Shown in pieces: positions 26,001-39,792 of a DNA stretch of 64,000 nt. The position numbers and the translations under genes were made by a program. The DNA is taken from contig CM022671.1 in assembly GCA_012295275.1 (NCBI GenBank), forward strand, positions 25,584,322 to 25,648,321. Reading direction: 5' to 3'. This DNA comes from Chrysomallon squamiferum (lineage: Eukaryota; Mollusca; Gastropoda; Neomphalida; Peltospiridae). Each line of letters starts with the position of its first letter. Position 1 is the first letter of the stretch. A model generated the notes under the pieces. It was not told the origin of the DNA and did not search any database. It was given only the letters and a program-made list of their open reading frames with translations.

Positions 26001-29000
26001 TAGAGAGGAACTGCGAGCAAGGTATGAGCAGGTTGTTTTTCTTGACCCAGATGTATCAAACAAGCACAATGTGGAAAATCTTTTGTGGAAGTCTGTGTAT
26101 TACCAGGTCATTGAAGTATTCAGACATCATCTGGCTGATGAATCAGAGGAAGAGGTCAAAACTCAACTGCATGAAATCCTAAATGAGGTTAGAAGTGTTT
26201 TTAACAAAATCAAACATCCAAAGTATCCTTAACTGAATTTTTTAAAGGCTAGAACTAAATATTCTGTGTGAGTTTTAAATGGTGAAATTTCATAAAAAAA
26301 AAAATAGGTTCATGCTTTGACAGAACACAACAGAAAGTGACACTGTTAAAAACAAAGCATCCTTAATGAGGTTAGGAATGATGTATTTTTCAGTAGACTG
26401 AATGGAAGTTGATGTTAGATGTGTAGATTTTAAAAGAATAAAATAGAATAAATATAATGTCTGAGGAAGCAGTTTGACAAAATATAACATTCTAAATGAT
26501 GTTCAAGATGTTGCAATTTATCAGAAAAAATTACAAAAATTACTTTTAAATTAAAGTCAAATGTTTTATGTTTTTTAAGAGAAGAGAATAAAAACTTAAC
26601 ATTTCTTAAAAGAGGTCAATAGTGTTTTCCAAATAATGTTACGTTTATTCATTTCATTGCTATTTGTTGCTATTGTTGTTATCATATTGTTATTATTATT
26701 ATTATTTTATTCAGCTTACATTACATTGTGTGAACATCATTTTAAAAAGAAATCATATTTTTATCTGTTTTAAAATTATTTCTAGGGATCTGAATACTAT
26801 GAACATTTCCTGAAGAAGTTGCAGTCCACTTACAACTTTTCCATTGATGATTTCTTGGATCCAAACAATGCTCCCAGTGAGAACTTGAGTCGCAGCATTA
26901 AGCTGGCTCTTCTTAGTACTCAGAGACTCTTTATTAACTTAGGCGACATTGCTAGGTACCGTGAACTCTCCAATGATACAGCCAACTACGGCAGAGCCAG
27001 GAAGTAAGCATAATAATCAGTATTTTTAGATTCAAATGTGTTATTTAATCAACAATTAACTTACAACAAAAATTTTAAAATATGGGATTGGTGAATCTGT
27101 ATGTCGGTTTGTGTGTGTGTGTGTGTGTGTTTGTATGTATGTATATATTTGCATATATATATGTACATATATATACACACACAGACTCACACACACACAT
27201 ACATAAGACATCCTTATAAGTTATATGGATGACTTTTTGGATTTTTGGGGTGTGAATCGATGTACACATTAAGTATGTATGTATTTATGGAATTAATTCA
27301 TTATGCTAATAAGCTGAATTTTTCTCACTTATGTCATGTGCATCTGTCAGCAGATGTATTCGTACTGTTACATTTATTAATATATATTTAGTTTTCATAT
27401 ACATATTTAAAAATAGGAGCTAGCAATTTTAGTCTTGTATGCAGTCAAACATTTTTTTATTTTTTATTTTATTTTATTTTTTTTAATTTGTGAACAGATG
27501 GCATATTCTTGTTATGTATTGAGTCTGTGTGTGTGTGTGTGCGTGTGTGTGCGTGTGTGTGCGTGGGTTTGCATGCGCGTGTGTGTATGTGTATGCTTGT
27601 TTGATTTTATGTTTTTTATCAATGTGAATGTTAAGAAGAATCACCAGAATTGAGAACTGCATGGTATTTATAATCTTATATGTACCTTTCAGTTACTATT
27701 TAAAAGCCCAACAAATTGCACCAAAGAATGGACGACCATACAACCAGCTTGCCATACTGGCTATGTACACTGTAAGTATGTCTGTAACCTATGTTTCTTA
27801 TAATTTTCTAGTTAGTATTCTCCATATATTCTCTCTATTAGATAATAAATCATAATACACACACACACGTGTGTGTGTATATATTGTATTTCTTTTATTT
27901 TTTGTCAAACATATCTTTGATGTCAGTTATAGTTTTTCAAAACAGAATTTAAATATATAATATATTCACAGTATTGCTTTGTTATAATTTTTCCATTTGT
28001 ATGCCATATAATTTATTTATTTATTTTTGGCTTTTTTTTTATTGGTTTTGTTTTGTTGTTGGAATGTTATATTTCATGTCAGCTCTGTCTTTTTTTTAAA
28101 ATAAATCATTACCATTAGCATCTTCCATTTTTTTTAAATATAAAAAACCCATCTAATTTTCTATTCTTTTTCTCAGGCTGTATAATAAAAATTAATTGTT
28201 CCTAGTAACAGTGTTAATGTGTTTAATAAATATCATGTGTTCTAGAGGAGAAAACTTGATGCTGTTTATTACTATATGAGAAGTTTGGCTGCTAGCAACC
28301 CATTTCTGACAGCTAGAGAAAGTCTGATGAGCGTGTTCGAAGATGTGAGAAAAAAGGTAAGTCATCTGTGATATTTATTTCTTAATATTTTTTGAGCTAT
28401 TCTGTTGTTCTTTTCTTTTTGTTAAACATGCTCTTCCTTCATTGTTCATTTTAGTCTACTGATTACATACAGTGTGAAGTTGTTGTTTTTTATAAACGAG
28501 TCACATTTTGATTTGCTTAATGTAATTTGAATTTAAAAAAAAAAAAAAATAAAATAAATCCTTTTAAGTTATAATCTGATATTATCCAAATAATAATAAT
28601 TTTTTAAATAATTTAATTACATACTTTAATTTTGCTGCTGCTGATGCAGAATGAAGTTCAGGAGAAGAAAAGACTCGCTATTAAGGAGGAGAATCAGGCA
28701 ATGAAGCAGACGAAGAGAAAACCTGGCCCACGGGTGGAGATTTGGGTGTCACCTGATGGGACGAGCACCAAGGACCAGGTCACTGATGACAAAGAAGAGG
28801 ATCTTTCAATTCTGTCAGCCATAGAAGTATGTCTATATTATTATATCTCTGTCACAGGTCTCTCTGTTATAGAGTTATGTCTGTATTGTTAAGTAGGTCT
28901 GTATTGTTATATCTGTCTGTCACATATATCTGTCTGTCACAGAGGTATGGTTGTATTATTATGCCTGTCTGCCATAGAAGTATATTTATTTTGTTATCTC

Positions 29001-30832
29001 TGTCAACCAGAGAGGAATGTCTGTGTTAGGTCTGTCTGTCATAGAGGTATGTTTGTTTTGTTATTTCTGTCTGTCACAGAAATAGGCCTGTACTGGTATC
29101 TCTGTCAACCCTAGAGATTTGTTTGTATTGTTATGTATTCAGTCCAAGAAGGTGTGAGGTTTAAATGAAATTTAAACAATTGCCCTACTTAAGCATCTCT
29201 TTTTACTTGCATTCAAACAGTAATAATTTTTTTGGTTTGAATGATTCTTTTAGTTGTCATTATTTTTGTATGTTATATTTGTCTAAATGAATTTTTGAAT
29301 CCCTAACAATTGCATTATTTATTTTATTCTTTTAGTTAAATAAGAGATTTGTTTTGAGCTTCCTGAATGTTCATGGTAAACTTTTTACCAAAACTGGGTA
29401 AGTTTTATCTTATTATTTATGATATTTTTAGTTAAGTCCTTCATTTTTTATCTTTTTCTTTTACCTTTTAGTTCTATTTACATCTTAAGCTGTCTTTCAT
29501 TGTTGAAATAAAATATAATGGATTTAAATTCAAGACAAATTTCTTGTACAGATGCTGAAAGCATTGTCATGTTCATTAATTAAATTATATCAAAATATAA
29601 TTCAGTTTATTATGCATTTATTTTATAAATATTAGCTACCTTAATTAACGATTTAAACAAAACACCAACATGAATGCTATATAATTATAATGGAAGCAAA
29701 TAAAATGATTAAATTTGACAAAAGAAAGAGACTTCATTTTATTTGGACATTATAATTTTACCATACTTGATTCTATTTTATTATTAATTATTCTATTTTG
29801 TATTTATTTTTCAGAATAGATTTGTTTCCTGAGAGCAGTTCTATGATGCTGCGAGAGTTTCAGGCGCTGATCAAACACTCGCCAGCTGTCATCAGCAGCA
29901 CTCGACTTCTTCAGCTCATGGCAATCAACATGTTTGCAATAGAAAACACTGCTCTCAAAGGTACTCAGTCTGTTAAAACCATTGTCAGCACGAAATCTGT
30001 CATCATGTCTTTAGCATCCACAGATGTCACGATTTCAGCTTTAAAATTAAAAATGTTTTTTTGTTGTTTTTTTTGGTTAAATACTGCACATTAAATTAGC
30101 ATGATTTGTTAAGCATATCTTGTTTTATTTGTTTTCATATAATTCAACTGTATCCATATATCTCATTAAATAAATTCAAAACTATTAAAGTAAAATGTGT
30201 TTGGTATGTTTCCTTAAGTGACTGGTAAAAATAAACAATTTTGAAAATAGTTTACTATATTTTATTTATTCCATTATAAATGAATGACATAAAGTGTCAT
30301 TAAACAATTAATTAATTGTTACAAATATTATAAATTTTTTATGATACAACAGCAACCAAAGTTCCATCAGAGCTGACTTACTGGACTAGAATGCAGCAAT
30401 CTGAAAAACTGTTGATGACTGCTGTGTTTATTTATCATAATACATTTGGAAAATATGTCAAAACTAAACATCACTGTATGTTCTGTTACCACAGACTCGT
30501 CCCTCGAGAGCAGCTGTCGATCTCTGCACCAGGATTACGCAGTGCAGTTAGGCCTGGACATGTTTGCTCTGCTGTTGGTGAGATGCACTGAGCTGCTCTC
30601 CCAGCACCTCGAGTCTCCAGACTACCCTGCCCAGCTGCTGAACGAGGACCTGCACCAGCTCGTGCCTGGTGTCAAAGTGTGGACTGACTGGATGACCTGT
30701 CACGCTCACCTGTGGAATCCACCACCCTCAGTCAGGCCTCCTGATTTAGGGTATTTGCTGTTTTTTTTCTACAGTTTTATTTCACTTGGACTGTTCTTTG
30801 ATAATTTTTGGTTGTTGTTGTTGTTACTGTTG

Positions 30833-30867
<35 letters not shown>

Positions 30868-33800
30868 GGTGTTATTGATGTTGAAGTTGTTGCTGTCGTT
30901 ATTGTCATTATTATGATTATGATTATTATTATTATTACTGGTGTTGTTGATGTTGTTATAATTATGTTAGTAGAATAGAAAAAAAAAAGGGTGTCATTTC
31001 TAAAGTTATTAAATTATGTTTCATTTACTATTAATTCCATTACAATAACAGTTCCATGAGTATAACTGTTTTATAAAACTATTTTCAGTTTTCTAAATTT
31101 GCAATCATTTTAATTTATTTTTTATTTTTAATATAGCTTAAATTTTATTGCTAACAGTATTAAATGTAATATTTTTTTTATCAATGCTTTATTTATCTAG
31201 ACTGGATATAGATGTTTGGAAAAGCTGTGCTGACTTCTGTAACTGTTTAACAAAAGTAGACACATCTCACATCAAGACATATCGAGAAAAAAGACCAGGT
31301 ATTAATCTGAACTGTTTGTGTAATGTCAAACACACACACATAAACACACACTATACCATACCACACTACATTATCCTATCCTAAGCTACCCTATCCTACC
31401 ATAGCCTGCCCTGCCCTGCCCTACACTACATTACATTATACTACACTTCCCTTCTCTCACCTATCCTACTCTCTCCTACTCTACATACATTATAAAATTC
31501 TTAATTCATGTTGATATTGTTAATGTTATTTGTGGGTTTTTTTGTTGTGTTACAGACTGTGAGCCTGTGGTTTTAGCAGAAGACACAATGATGGCAGGTT
31601 TTATTCCCATGTTGAGTGCACCACTAGAAAGCAGCTATGTTAACTCATCAATAGACAAGGTATTTTTAACATGCTAGAGCAATAGTTCTTCTTTACCTTT
31701 TATTTTTCAGTGCTGAGTTCAAATACCTTATAAGGTTGATATGACTATGTTAAATGTGATACTGTCATAGAAATACATACAAAGGATTAAGCAGTGTAGA
31801 TACAAGAGTTTGTACAGTACAAATAGTTTACCATAGTCCAGTGTTCTCATAGCATGACAAGGGGTTGTTACAGTCCAGATTGAGAATCACTATGCTAGAG
31901 GATTTAAGATTGCATGGCACAATTTTCATTATAAAGAAAGAAATATTAATAAGGAGAATGAGAGAAAGAATGTAACGTGGGCAGTAAGAAAGTAAATTCT
32001 GATACTTAAGAACTGAAAATGTCAGATTAAAAGTTTTTTAGAATAATAATTCCTTAAAGAATTGCAGTTGTTTGCTCTCATTTGAATTATTCTAACAAAA
32101 ATAAATTATTTTATTTGAAAGTGAGCAATTTTTATTAATATGAAATTGTGTGCATGTGTGTGTGTGTGTGTGTGTGTGTATGTTTGAACATATCTATATA
32201 CTATAAAATAATACAATAATGTGAATATGAATTGAAGCATTCTCAAGCTACTTGATGTGTGAAATGTTCAGATTTTAATTTGTTATAGTCTGAGACTGTT
32301 TTAGATTATTAAATAAGATTTAAAACTTGGTGTCTGAACATTTTGATATATTTTATTTCAGGAGGTAACTCAAGACTGTATCAGGATAGAGAAACTGCAG
32401 CTGTTCAGAGAGTACCTGTGTGGAATTGACCCACCCATGCTGTCTTACAACGTGGAAACTAAGATGTACTTCTCTGTAGCTGTTACCAGCACAGAGTCAG
32501 AAACAAAACAAGATGACGTGGACACTCATTCATCAGAGGTTTGTAACTGACATATTTGACTTCCATCTCTTGTTTGTTTTCTTTTTCAAGACTCATTTAT
32601 ATTTTTTTTTACAAGCATAGCATTATTGTTTTTTTCAATTTTTAGAACTTTGTTCCTTAAGAATGCAACAACAAAAGCATCTATGCATAAAGACATAAAT
32701 ACATACATATATAGATATCTGTTGCATTTCTGCCTGCACCCACGCACATAATGACATAAATATCTTCATCTTCATTATATACAGATTCAAATTCAGTGTA
32801 GTTAATAATGTCAAATATTTCATTTTTACACACAAACAAATTATTTACAAACAGTCTTCACAATTTTGTATTCTCCAGTTAGACGATGTTATAGTGGAGA
32901 GTGATAATGAAGAGGATGTTGATGTCAACGAGGAAGATCATGTCAGTCACCTGAGAGCCAGGAAACAGGAACTGACGAAAAAAGTTGAAGAAAAAAGAAA
33001 ATTGGAGGAAAACGCAAAGGTTGGGTATTTAATATTAATTTGCTTGCACATTATTTTGTTCGTGACAAATGCGTTTGTTAATAAAATATGTAATATTGTC
33101 CCTATGTCCAAACATTGAATCACCATAATTTATGTATGTGTGTGTTGTCTATTTATCTGTGTATTCAACCTTTTTTGCTACAAATCATATAAGAAACAAG
33201 ACCAAGAGGAAATGCACCTGTGAATATGATTAAGTTTGAGGAACAATGCTTTTTCAAGCATCATCTGTTCAATTTAGGGGCACACTATTTTGCACTGATG
33301 AATTTGAGTTGATAGGGGTTTCATGGGTGTGATAACATACACTTTACAAATAAAGGTATAATATATATAACAATTTTTTTTTTTTTAAGTTGTATTATAA
33401 ATTAGGAATTACAAATTAGTTCAGTTATTTTCTGGATTAAAGGATTTACAGTTATAATTTGTTACAAATCTCATTTTTTTTTTCTTTTCTTTTTTCTGCT
33501 CAGGCTATTGTTGATGAGAACAGACATCATGTGATAGAGCTGGAGATTCATCCGATTTTTCTCATTCCTGACACAAACTGTTTCATTGATCACCTAAATT
33601 CTCTGTGTACCATTCTCCACTCTAACAAGTTCACGCTCGTTATTCCTCTTGTTGGTATGTATTCAGTTACCTTCCAGGTCAAAAAGTATAATTCAAATAT
33701 GCAGGCTTCAGTCATTTTGTGAAGTTAGGTGGTACGGTTTACTTTGTGAAAATACATCTTTTTATGGTACTGTTTATTTTGTGAAAATGTAGCTGTAATA

Positions 33801-35397
33801 ATATTCTTTATTTTGTCATCTGTCATTCTGCTTATTTTGTGAAAATACATCTTTGATTGCATTTATTTTGTGAAATGTTCATTTGATGAATGTGTACTAC
33901 TGACTGTTAATTTGTGACTTTGGTTGTACGAGTAAACAGTATAAATATATTATATTATTACTTCCATGCTGTTGTTTTGATTATGTGATTTTAAGATCAG
34001 GAGAAACAAATGATACATGATGGAAATACATTGTACAATTCATTAGATTACGTTGTGAGTGTGTCGGATTATCTTGTAGTTATAAACGAGCTGGATGGTC
34101 TAGCCAAGGGAAGTAGGGAGGGACAGTACGAAAGTCCCGACCACGCCTCTATGGTGAAACAAAGAGCGAAGCAGGCAGTAGCTCGACTTGAAGAAGAGTT
34201 TGAAAAGAAAAACTCCCACCTCAGAGCACAGACATCAAAAGGATCCATATTAGAAACAATAGCATTTCGCAGTGAAGAAACGAGTAAAAGTGTAAATATG
34301 ACTACTTTAATTTTTATATATATATTTTTAATTTTTTTTTTATTTGTTTGAGGAAAATATGAACTGTAAATAAAATGGGGAAAAAAATAAAAATGGTTTA
34401 ATCTGAGTATAAGGTTCAATACGAAAAGTAGGCTGATCCATTGCACTCTGTAACTGTAACTAATTCGGACCATTAAGATTTAAATCTAAGATTAATAAAC
34501 ATTTGCACTGGAGTAGATATATATTATTAAAATATAAATTCATTGAACTCATAATTTGGATGTTTTGAACTTTAGATGTTGAAATTAAATGTATATCATA
34601 AACAGTAGACTACTACTACTACTACATTTTATTTTGAAGTTTACGTTCTGTTTTGAATGTGTGGGAAAATGTTATATATAAACAATTTGTTTTTAGGGTA
34701 ACAATGATGACCTGATTTTATCATGCTGTACACACTACTGCAAGGACAAGGCTAATGTTTATATGAACAGAAAGAAAGGTAATGTTAATATGTGTATTGT
34801 GAACTGGCATTCACTACATTTTAACTTTTTACAATAAAAATTAATATTGTTAGTTATTTTTATCATTATATTCATATTAGCTTATCTAGTGGTACTGCAT
34901 CCAGTGAAATTGTCTTCATTGTGTATCAGCTATAAAGTTAAAGGCTAAGATAATGTTTGATTCATTGGTGTTTTTTTTCTTAATTATAATATAACCATAT
35001 AGATAACCAAAATTGTGTTTTGTCATTTTGCCAAAGTTATCAGATAAATGAATCTAATTATCCAACAAAGCTGCCATTTGGATAGTGTATAATGTATATA
35101 ATGGTTAGCCATCATGCATCATCATGCTAGCAAAGAAAAGAAACACATAATTTAGTCTTTGATTGGACCAGTAGGAAGTAACCAAAGCTAGTTTTGACGG
35201 TTGTGCAGCTGTTTTCAGTAAATAACCCACAGAGGTGTTTAATTTTGCTATTTGTCTCTAACACAGATACTCCAGTGCGGCTTTTCCGTGACGTCGTTCT
35301 GCTCACAGATGATCGCAATCTGCGACTGAAGGCTCTGTCAGTCAACGTTCCTGTGAAGGATATCCCATCGTTCATGCACTGGAGCAAAATAACATGA
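20096..35397 (+). CDS. SMG6: SMG6 / EST1A, nonsense-mediated decay endonuclease
   Basis: Nineteen exons: 20096-20153 (or -20165), 22175-24572, 25177-25341, 26004-26187, 26786-27003, 27693-27771, 28246-28356, 28650-28826, 29336-29397, 29815-29960, 30495-30750, 31201-31298, 31556-31659, 32362-32538, 32879-33019, 33504-33654, 34080-34291, 34697-34778 and 35267-35397. All phases close to 1649 residues (human 1419). SMG6 cuts mRNA near premature stops during nonsense-mediated decay. Two exon-junction-complex binding motifs are visible: RRPPQQIYRPGLSRL (33-47) and KRPDIPIYVPRGKL (127-140). A long disordered Ser/Arg-rich region and a Pro-rich stretch follow, all in giant exon 2. The 14-3-3-like/TPR region has DTANYGRARNYYLKAQ, APKNGRPYNQLA and RRKLDAVYYYMRSLAASNP. 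The C-terminal PIN nuclease keeps Asp1481 (LIPDTN), Asp1583 (GNNDD) and Asp1622 (LLTDDRNLR), so it should be active. The first ATG fits human MAE. Confidence 0.95.
20890..21960 (-). mobile_element. Decayed non-LTR retrotransposon (LINE), RNase H end
   Basis: On the minus strand, broken frames in SMG6 intron 1 read as the C-terminal part of a LINE polyprotein. They show the end of a reverse transcriptase (YDCGIVA near 21880), then an RNase H domain with YTDGLRDGSPMACA, IFTVKVWAIFKVL, YIIFTDPLTCLQAL (21590-21390) and VGIHVGITGNEKA (about 21310). A tail follows with WQNEWKCAIANMLHSVKPVL and a Cys/His cluster CEHCQCILTVCHTLVECSHF (21000-20920). Frameshifts and stops are many, and the catalytic Glu of RNase H is replaced (TVKVWAI for TAELWAI), so the copy is dead. 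The arrangement fits Jockey/I-type elements with RNase H. It lies antisense to SMG6. Confidence 0.8.
27527..27597. repeat. (GT)n microsatellite, interrupted
   Basis: A GT/GC-rich dinucleotide repeat in SMG6 intron 5, about 100 bp before exon 6. Smaller GT/CA runs lie at 27108-27130 and 27172-27200. Confidence 0.85.
28827..29135 (+). repeat. Minisatellite beginning at the SMG6 exon 8 donor
   Basis: A degenerate repeat with the core CATAGAGGTATGTCTGTATT followed by GTTATNTCTGTCTGTCA recurs about seven to nine times. The first unit includes the last codons of exon 8 (GCCATAGAA) and its donor GTATGT. Later units therefore carry donor-like GAGGTATG or GAAGTATA copies inside the intron. Confidence 0.8.
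30824..30947. repeat. (TTA/TTG)n trinucleotide repeat
   Basis: TTG and TTA units alternate with drift in SMG6 intron 11, starting about 75 bp after the donor. They produce a false poly-Leu frame. Confidence 0.85.
31365..31490. repeat. C/T-A pentanucleotide-like repeat (CCTAT/CCTAC)
   Basis: A run of CTATCCTAAGCTACCCTATC-like and CTGCCCTGCCCTACACTAC-like units in SMG6 intron 12, before the exon at 31556. It is unusually C-rich for this window and stands out by composition. Confidence 0.7.
33727..33880. repeat. Degenerate tandem repeat in SMG6 intron 16
   Basis: The phrase TTTATTTTGTGAAAATACAT recurs about four times with variable spacing, between the two first PIN-domain exons. Confidence 0.65.
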
Positions 35398-38300
35398 AAA
35401 TAAGACAAAAATAAAAACTTTCATCAGACTGACTGACTGACTGACATGTAGCCAGCTAAAAAAAAAAAACACCCTGGAATCAAGTGAGCCGCCTCTCACC
35501 CAGACACAACAAGATCACCAAGTCAGTGTGTTGCTGCTTGACCCGACCCCACCAGTGCATCCAAACCTTTGTGCTTAAATGCTAGTTTAGACTGAAAGCC
35601 ATTAAAGTGAGTTGGCATGCATAGGAGACAGACAGACTGAATATGTTACACATGGTGATCGCGAGGTTGTGCTTAAACGAAAGAAAAGAATCACGTGTCT
35701 CTTTGTCGAGCAGCCCGGATTAGCGAAATGGTTACAATGCCTAAATATGTTTTAGTGATAACTGTGAGAGTTAATTGTTTTAATGTAGGTACAATCTGAG
35801 AGCATTTATCAATTAGTTTTTGTGCCAGAAGAAAGATTAAACTGTATTGTTAATATCTTGATTTTTTTTTTTTTTTTTTTTTTTTGGTTGTGGACTTACC
35901 TTTTTTTTCTTTTTTTTCAAAATATGATTGAAATATTATTATTATTTTTTCATAATTTTTCCTTTCCTGCTGTGGTCAGATGGAAAGTTAAATGATGAAT
36001 TCTTCTTTTTTTATTTTTTATTATTTTTTTTTTTTGTTAGAGTAAATTTGTCTGTATATGTCAAAAGTATAATACAATAAATAGCATATAATTAACTGAT
36101 ATATCACTGATGATTCATATTTTTATGGGAAATGTTTTATAATGTGACAAATTGTTACTCTTTCCGTAATTACACTCATTTTCTGTTAATTGGAATTACA
36201 GATTTAAGAGGTTTTAAACACAGATTTATATGTAGATAAGATAGATATACAGAAGTGTAGATGTGTGAATTGTGTGTTAGGTAAGACAAACTAAGATGTT
36301 TGAAAAAAAAAATTGTAAATTTAATTTTAAAAAAGATAATAAGCTGATTTATAGGGTAGGAGATGAGATGTTTTCATTTTCTATTTACAGTGAAATTAAA
36401 GGTGAACAAAGGGTTAAATAAAATCATCCTTTATCAACAGTTCTTTTTTTATTCAACAAAATATAGCCAGATAGTCAAAGGTTGATGTTTTTTTTCCTTT
36501 CTTTCTCACTCACTGTGCACACTGGTTCTTGTTTAATGAAATATTTTGTAACCCAAACGTCATGGAATTTAATTTTGGAAACCATAGTATGATTAATTTT
36601 AATAAATTAGGATTTGCGGGAAAAAAAGAGCACTGCTGAAATATATATATCGTTTTATTTGTTTTGAAATAGAAATGAGACTGAAACATTTCCATTAGAA
36701 TTTTTAAAAATTCTTGATTTCAGTTCAGTGTATTCAGTTTTATTGAATTCAGTTAAAAATTCTTGATTACAGTTTTTATGGTTCAGTGTATTCAGTTTTA
36801 TTGAAGTCAGTGACAACATGCATTTATTACATAAATAAAGAATACTTGTTGTTAGTGAAATTTCTTTATTTGTTTTGTGTCTGATGTTTAACAAAATTGA
36901 CATTTTAATTTGGCTTTATTCATTTTTAGAAATAGAAAAATTAAAATCTTTTATACTTTTGCTGGAGATTTATCAATAAAATTTTTAGTTTCTTTTTAAA
37001 TAGAAATATTTTTTGTCGGAGGTTTTTGTTGACTTTGCAAGAAACATAGAATTCTTATTATATCATAACAGTTTATGAATTAATTTAAAAAGCTTTAGCA
37101 AAATATTTTACAAAGTACAGTAATATTGTCTGTTAATATAGGCAGTGATTTCTCATCTTATCAATGATTAAATTTTACTGTAATTGGGAAAAAATTATTT
37201 ATTCTGCATAATTATACATTTGCTAAAAGATTTATGATATTAGCAGAAACTAAATTATACATATACCTGCTGTTATTTTCATTAAAACTGTGATTTTTTT
37301 CAAAAGTATTTTTTTTTTTTACTTCATTATTGCCAACTGGCATTCTACTGTCAGTTTGATAATTTTTTTCTCTCTTTTTTTTTTTTTCATGCAGTTATTA
37401 TTAAACATTTACCTCAGTTTGAAATGACTAGTAGCTTGTATGGAACTTGTTAGGACTGTGTGTGCTGAGAATTAAAGTTACCTCTGTTTGTTATTGCTAG
37501 CTGCTCACTGACAATGATAAAATATCCGTTCTCAGGTTATTAGTTTTAAAGTGCTGTTACCCAATAGGAGAACCCAGCAAGTCATATTTTACGAAAAAAA
37601 TGGCAGTTTTTTTTTTTTCTGCTTCTGTTTTCTCTAAAATATTACAGCACCTCTCACCTGTAAAATACCACTGAAAAATTTAATTTATTTTGTTATTATT
37701 ATTAATTTGGGTTTTTTAGTTTTGTGTTTTTTTTTTTTTATATGAACTAATACAGCTACAGCATACAGCTTCAGAAAGAGCCTCTCAAAAATCATTTTTA
37801 TTTTTCTTGTATTGTGAATTATATTTAAGTAATTATTTTAGCTCATTAACAATATGTAAATTCGTTACAAATTCTTAATTCAATCCTGAGTACAAACTGA
37901 CAAAACTTTACCAAGACAGTATGGTTAAATAACATTCTCTTTTATTTATTATTGATTTTTGTTACTGATGTTGAAAATAAAATAAAAAATAAAAAAAAAA
38001 AAAACTATTTTGACATTATTTTGGAAAATGTGGCTAATAAGTACTGTGGTGAAGGTATTTCAGTCTTTTATCATGTTTTTATTATTATTATTGGTTAATT
38101 GATTGATTGACCGATTTATTGAGTTGTTGTTGTTTTTTTGGGGGGGTTTTATGACTTGCTTGGTTGTTCCCCACTTGTTTTGAAATAGGTGATAAATATA
38201 TTTACCTCACATTGTATTGATTGTTGGACACTCTTGGATGTAATGAAACAAAGATACAATTGATTATAGTTAAATTTTATTGTAATTACAAAATTCACAT

Positions 38301-39745
38301 TTTGCATTAGATAGCCAGAATTGTAACTGGGAGTAACAAAGGAACAAAATATATAAAATAAAATAATGTTATAATAATAATAATAATAATAAAACAAAAA
38401 TTTAAAATAAAAAAGAAGATAGAGGTATAAATATTTGATTGAAAACATAATTTAGAAATAATTTAAGCTTTCATATACTTGATAATGAGTACAGTTCGTT
38501 AAATTAGATGGTGTGTTAAATTTTTGCATTTAAAAAAAAAAGAAAAACTTCAAAAAATTAATGACAAATATCAAATATAATTATGATCACAAAAAAAAAA
38601 AATATATATATTAGTATAATTATTATTTTTTTTAAATCTTTGTTAAACTTTTCTTGTACAGAGTGTGTGCCTCCTTTTGCATATTGCGCCTTTTAACACA
38701 TCAGTTTAATTTTGCCTTAAAGTTAATTATTTCTTACTTGAATTTTTAAAAAAAATACCTCAGATTTGAATGTTTCAGTCACAAATGATATTGATTGGAG
38801 GGTTTTCGGGGGGGTCCCATTATCTTCTGCTCAAGAGTTTGGAGGATTGGGTAGGGTTAAGCAGACAGGGTTTGTTGAGAATTTACTTTTTCTTTTTTCT
38901 TTTCTTCTTTTTATTAATTTTTAATTTTTAATTATTATTTTTTTTTGTTTTAATTCAATTATATATATATATATATATTATATTATTTTTTTTTTTACTT
39001 TTGTAGATACATTTTGCTGTTTTGTCCATTGCAAATAGTTTAACTGTTATGCATATCACTCAGTCTGCTAGGAACATGCTTACAACTCATTTACTGACTT
39101 TTACCTCACAAAAAATTAAATATTCTAACACATCATTGCCTAAATAACAGTGATAAAAATTCCTAATCTCTGTTTAATATATACACACTATTTTTATTTG
39201 CAGAGCACGTGTATTTGGAAGATTGTTAAAATTTTTAATTTGTGTTTTATTACTTTTTTTTTCTGAGATTTTTTTTTTTTTTTTTTTTTTTTTTAATCAG
39301 TTTCTTTTTCTCTCTCTCTCTCTTTTTTTTTTTTTTTCATGAAAATATAAATTTATTCTTAATGCTTGTTACTCACTAACCCTATATTTGTAACAGTTAA
39401 ACTAGTGATCACTAATAAAACTGACTGCCTGTTGTTTGGAAATATATTTTCAGTGAAATTCATATCAAATCATTATTTGTTAAATATGTGATTCGATGTA
39501 CATGGATAAATTTGTATATAAATGTTGTTTGAATTTTTTAAAATAATTGTTTACTGCAGTTGAATTATTCAGCAACTTGTACATATTTAAATGCCTTCCA
39601 CAAATCCTGTAGTTATTTTTTAATTGGTTTTAATAACCTCTTTGTAAGTGTTTCATATTTTACTGCATGAAGAGTAGTTGGTCAGGTTGTATATTTTTAA
39701 TGCGGTGTTTGTGAATACATAACTGTTAATTTTGTGTGTGCCATT

Positions 39746-39792
<47 letters not shown>

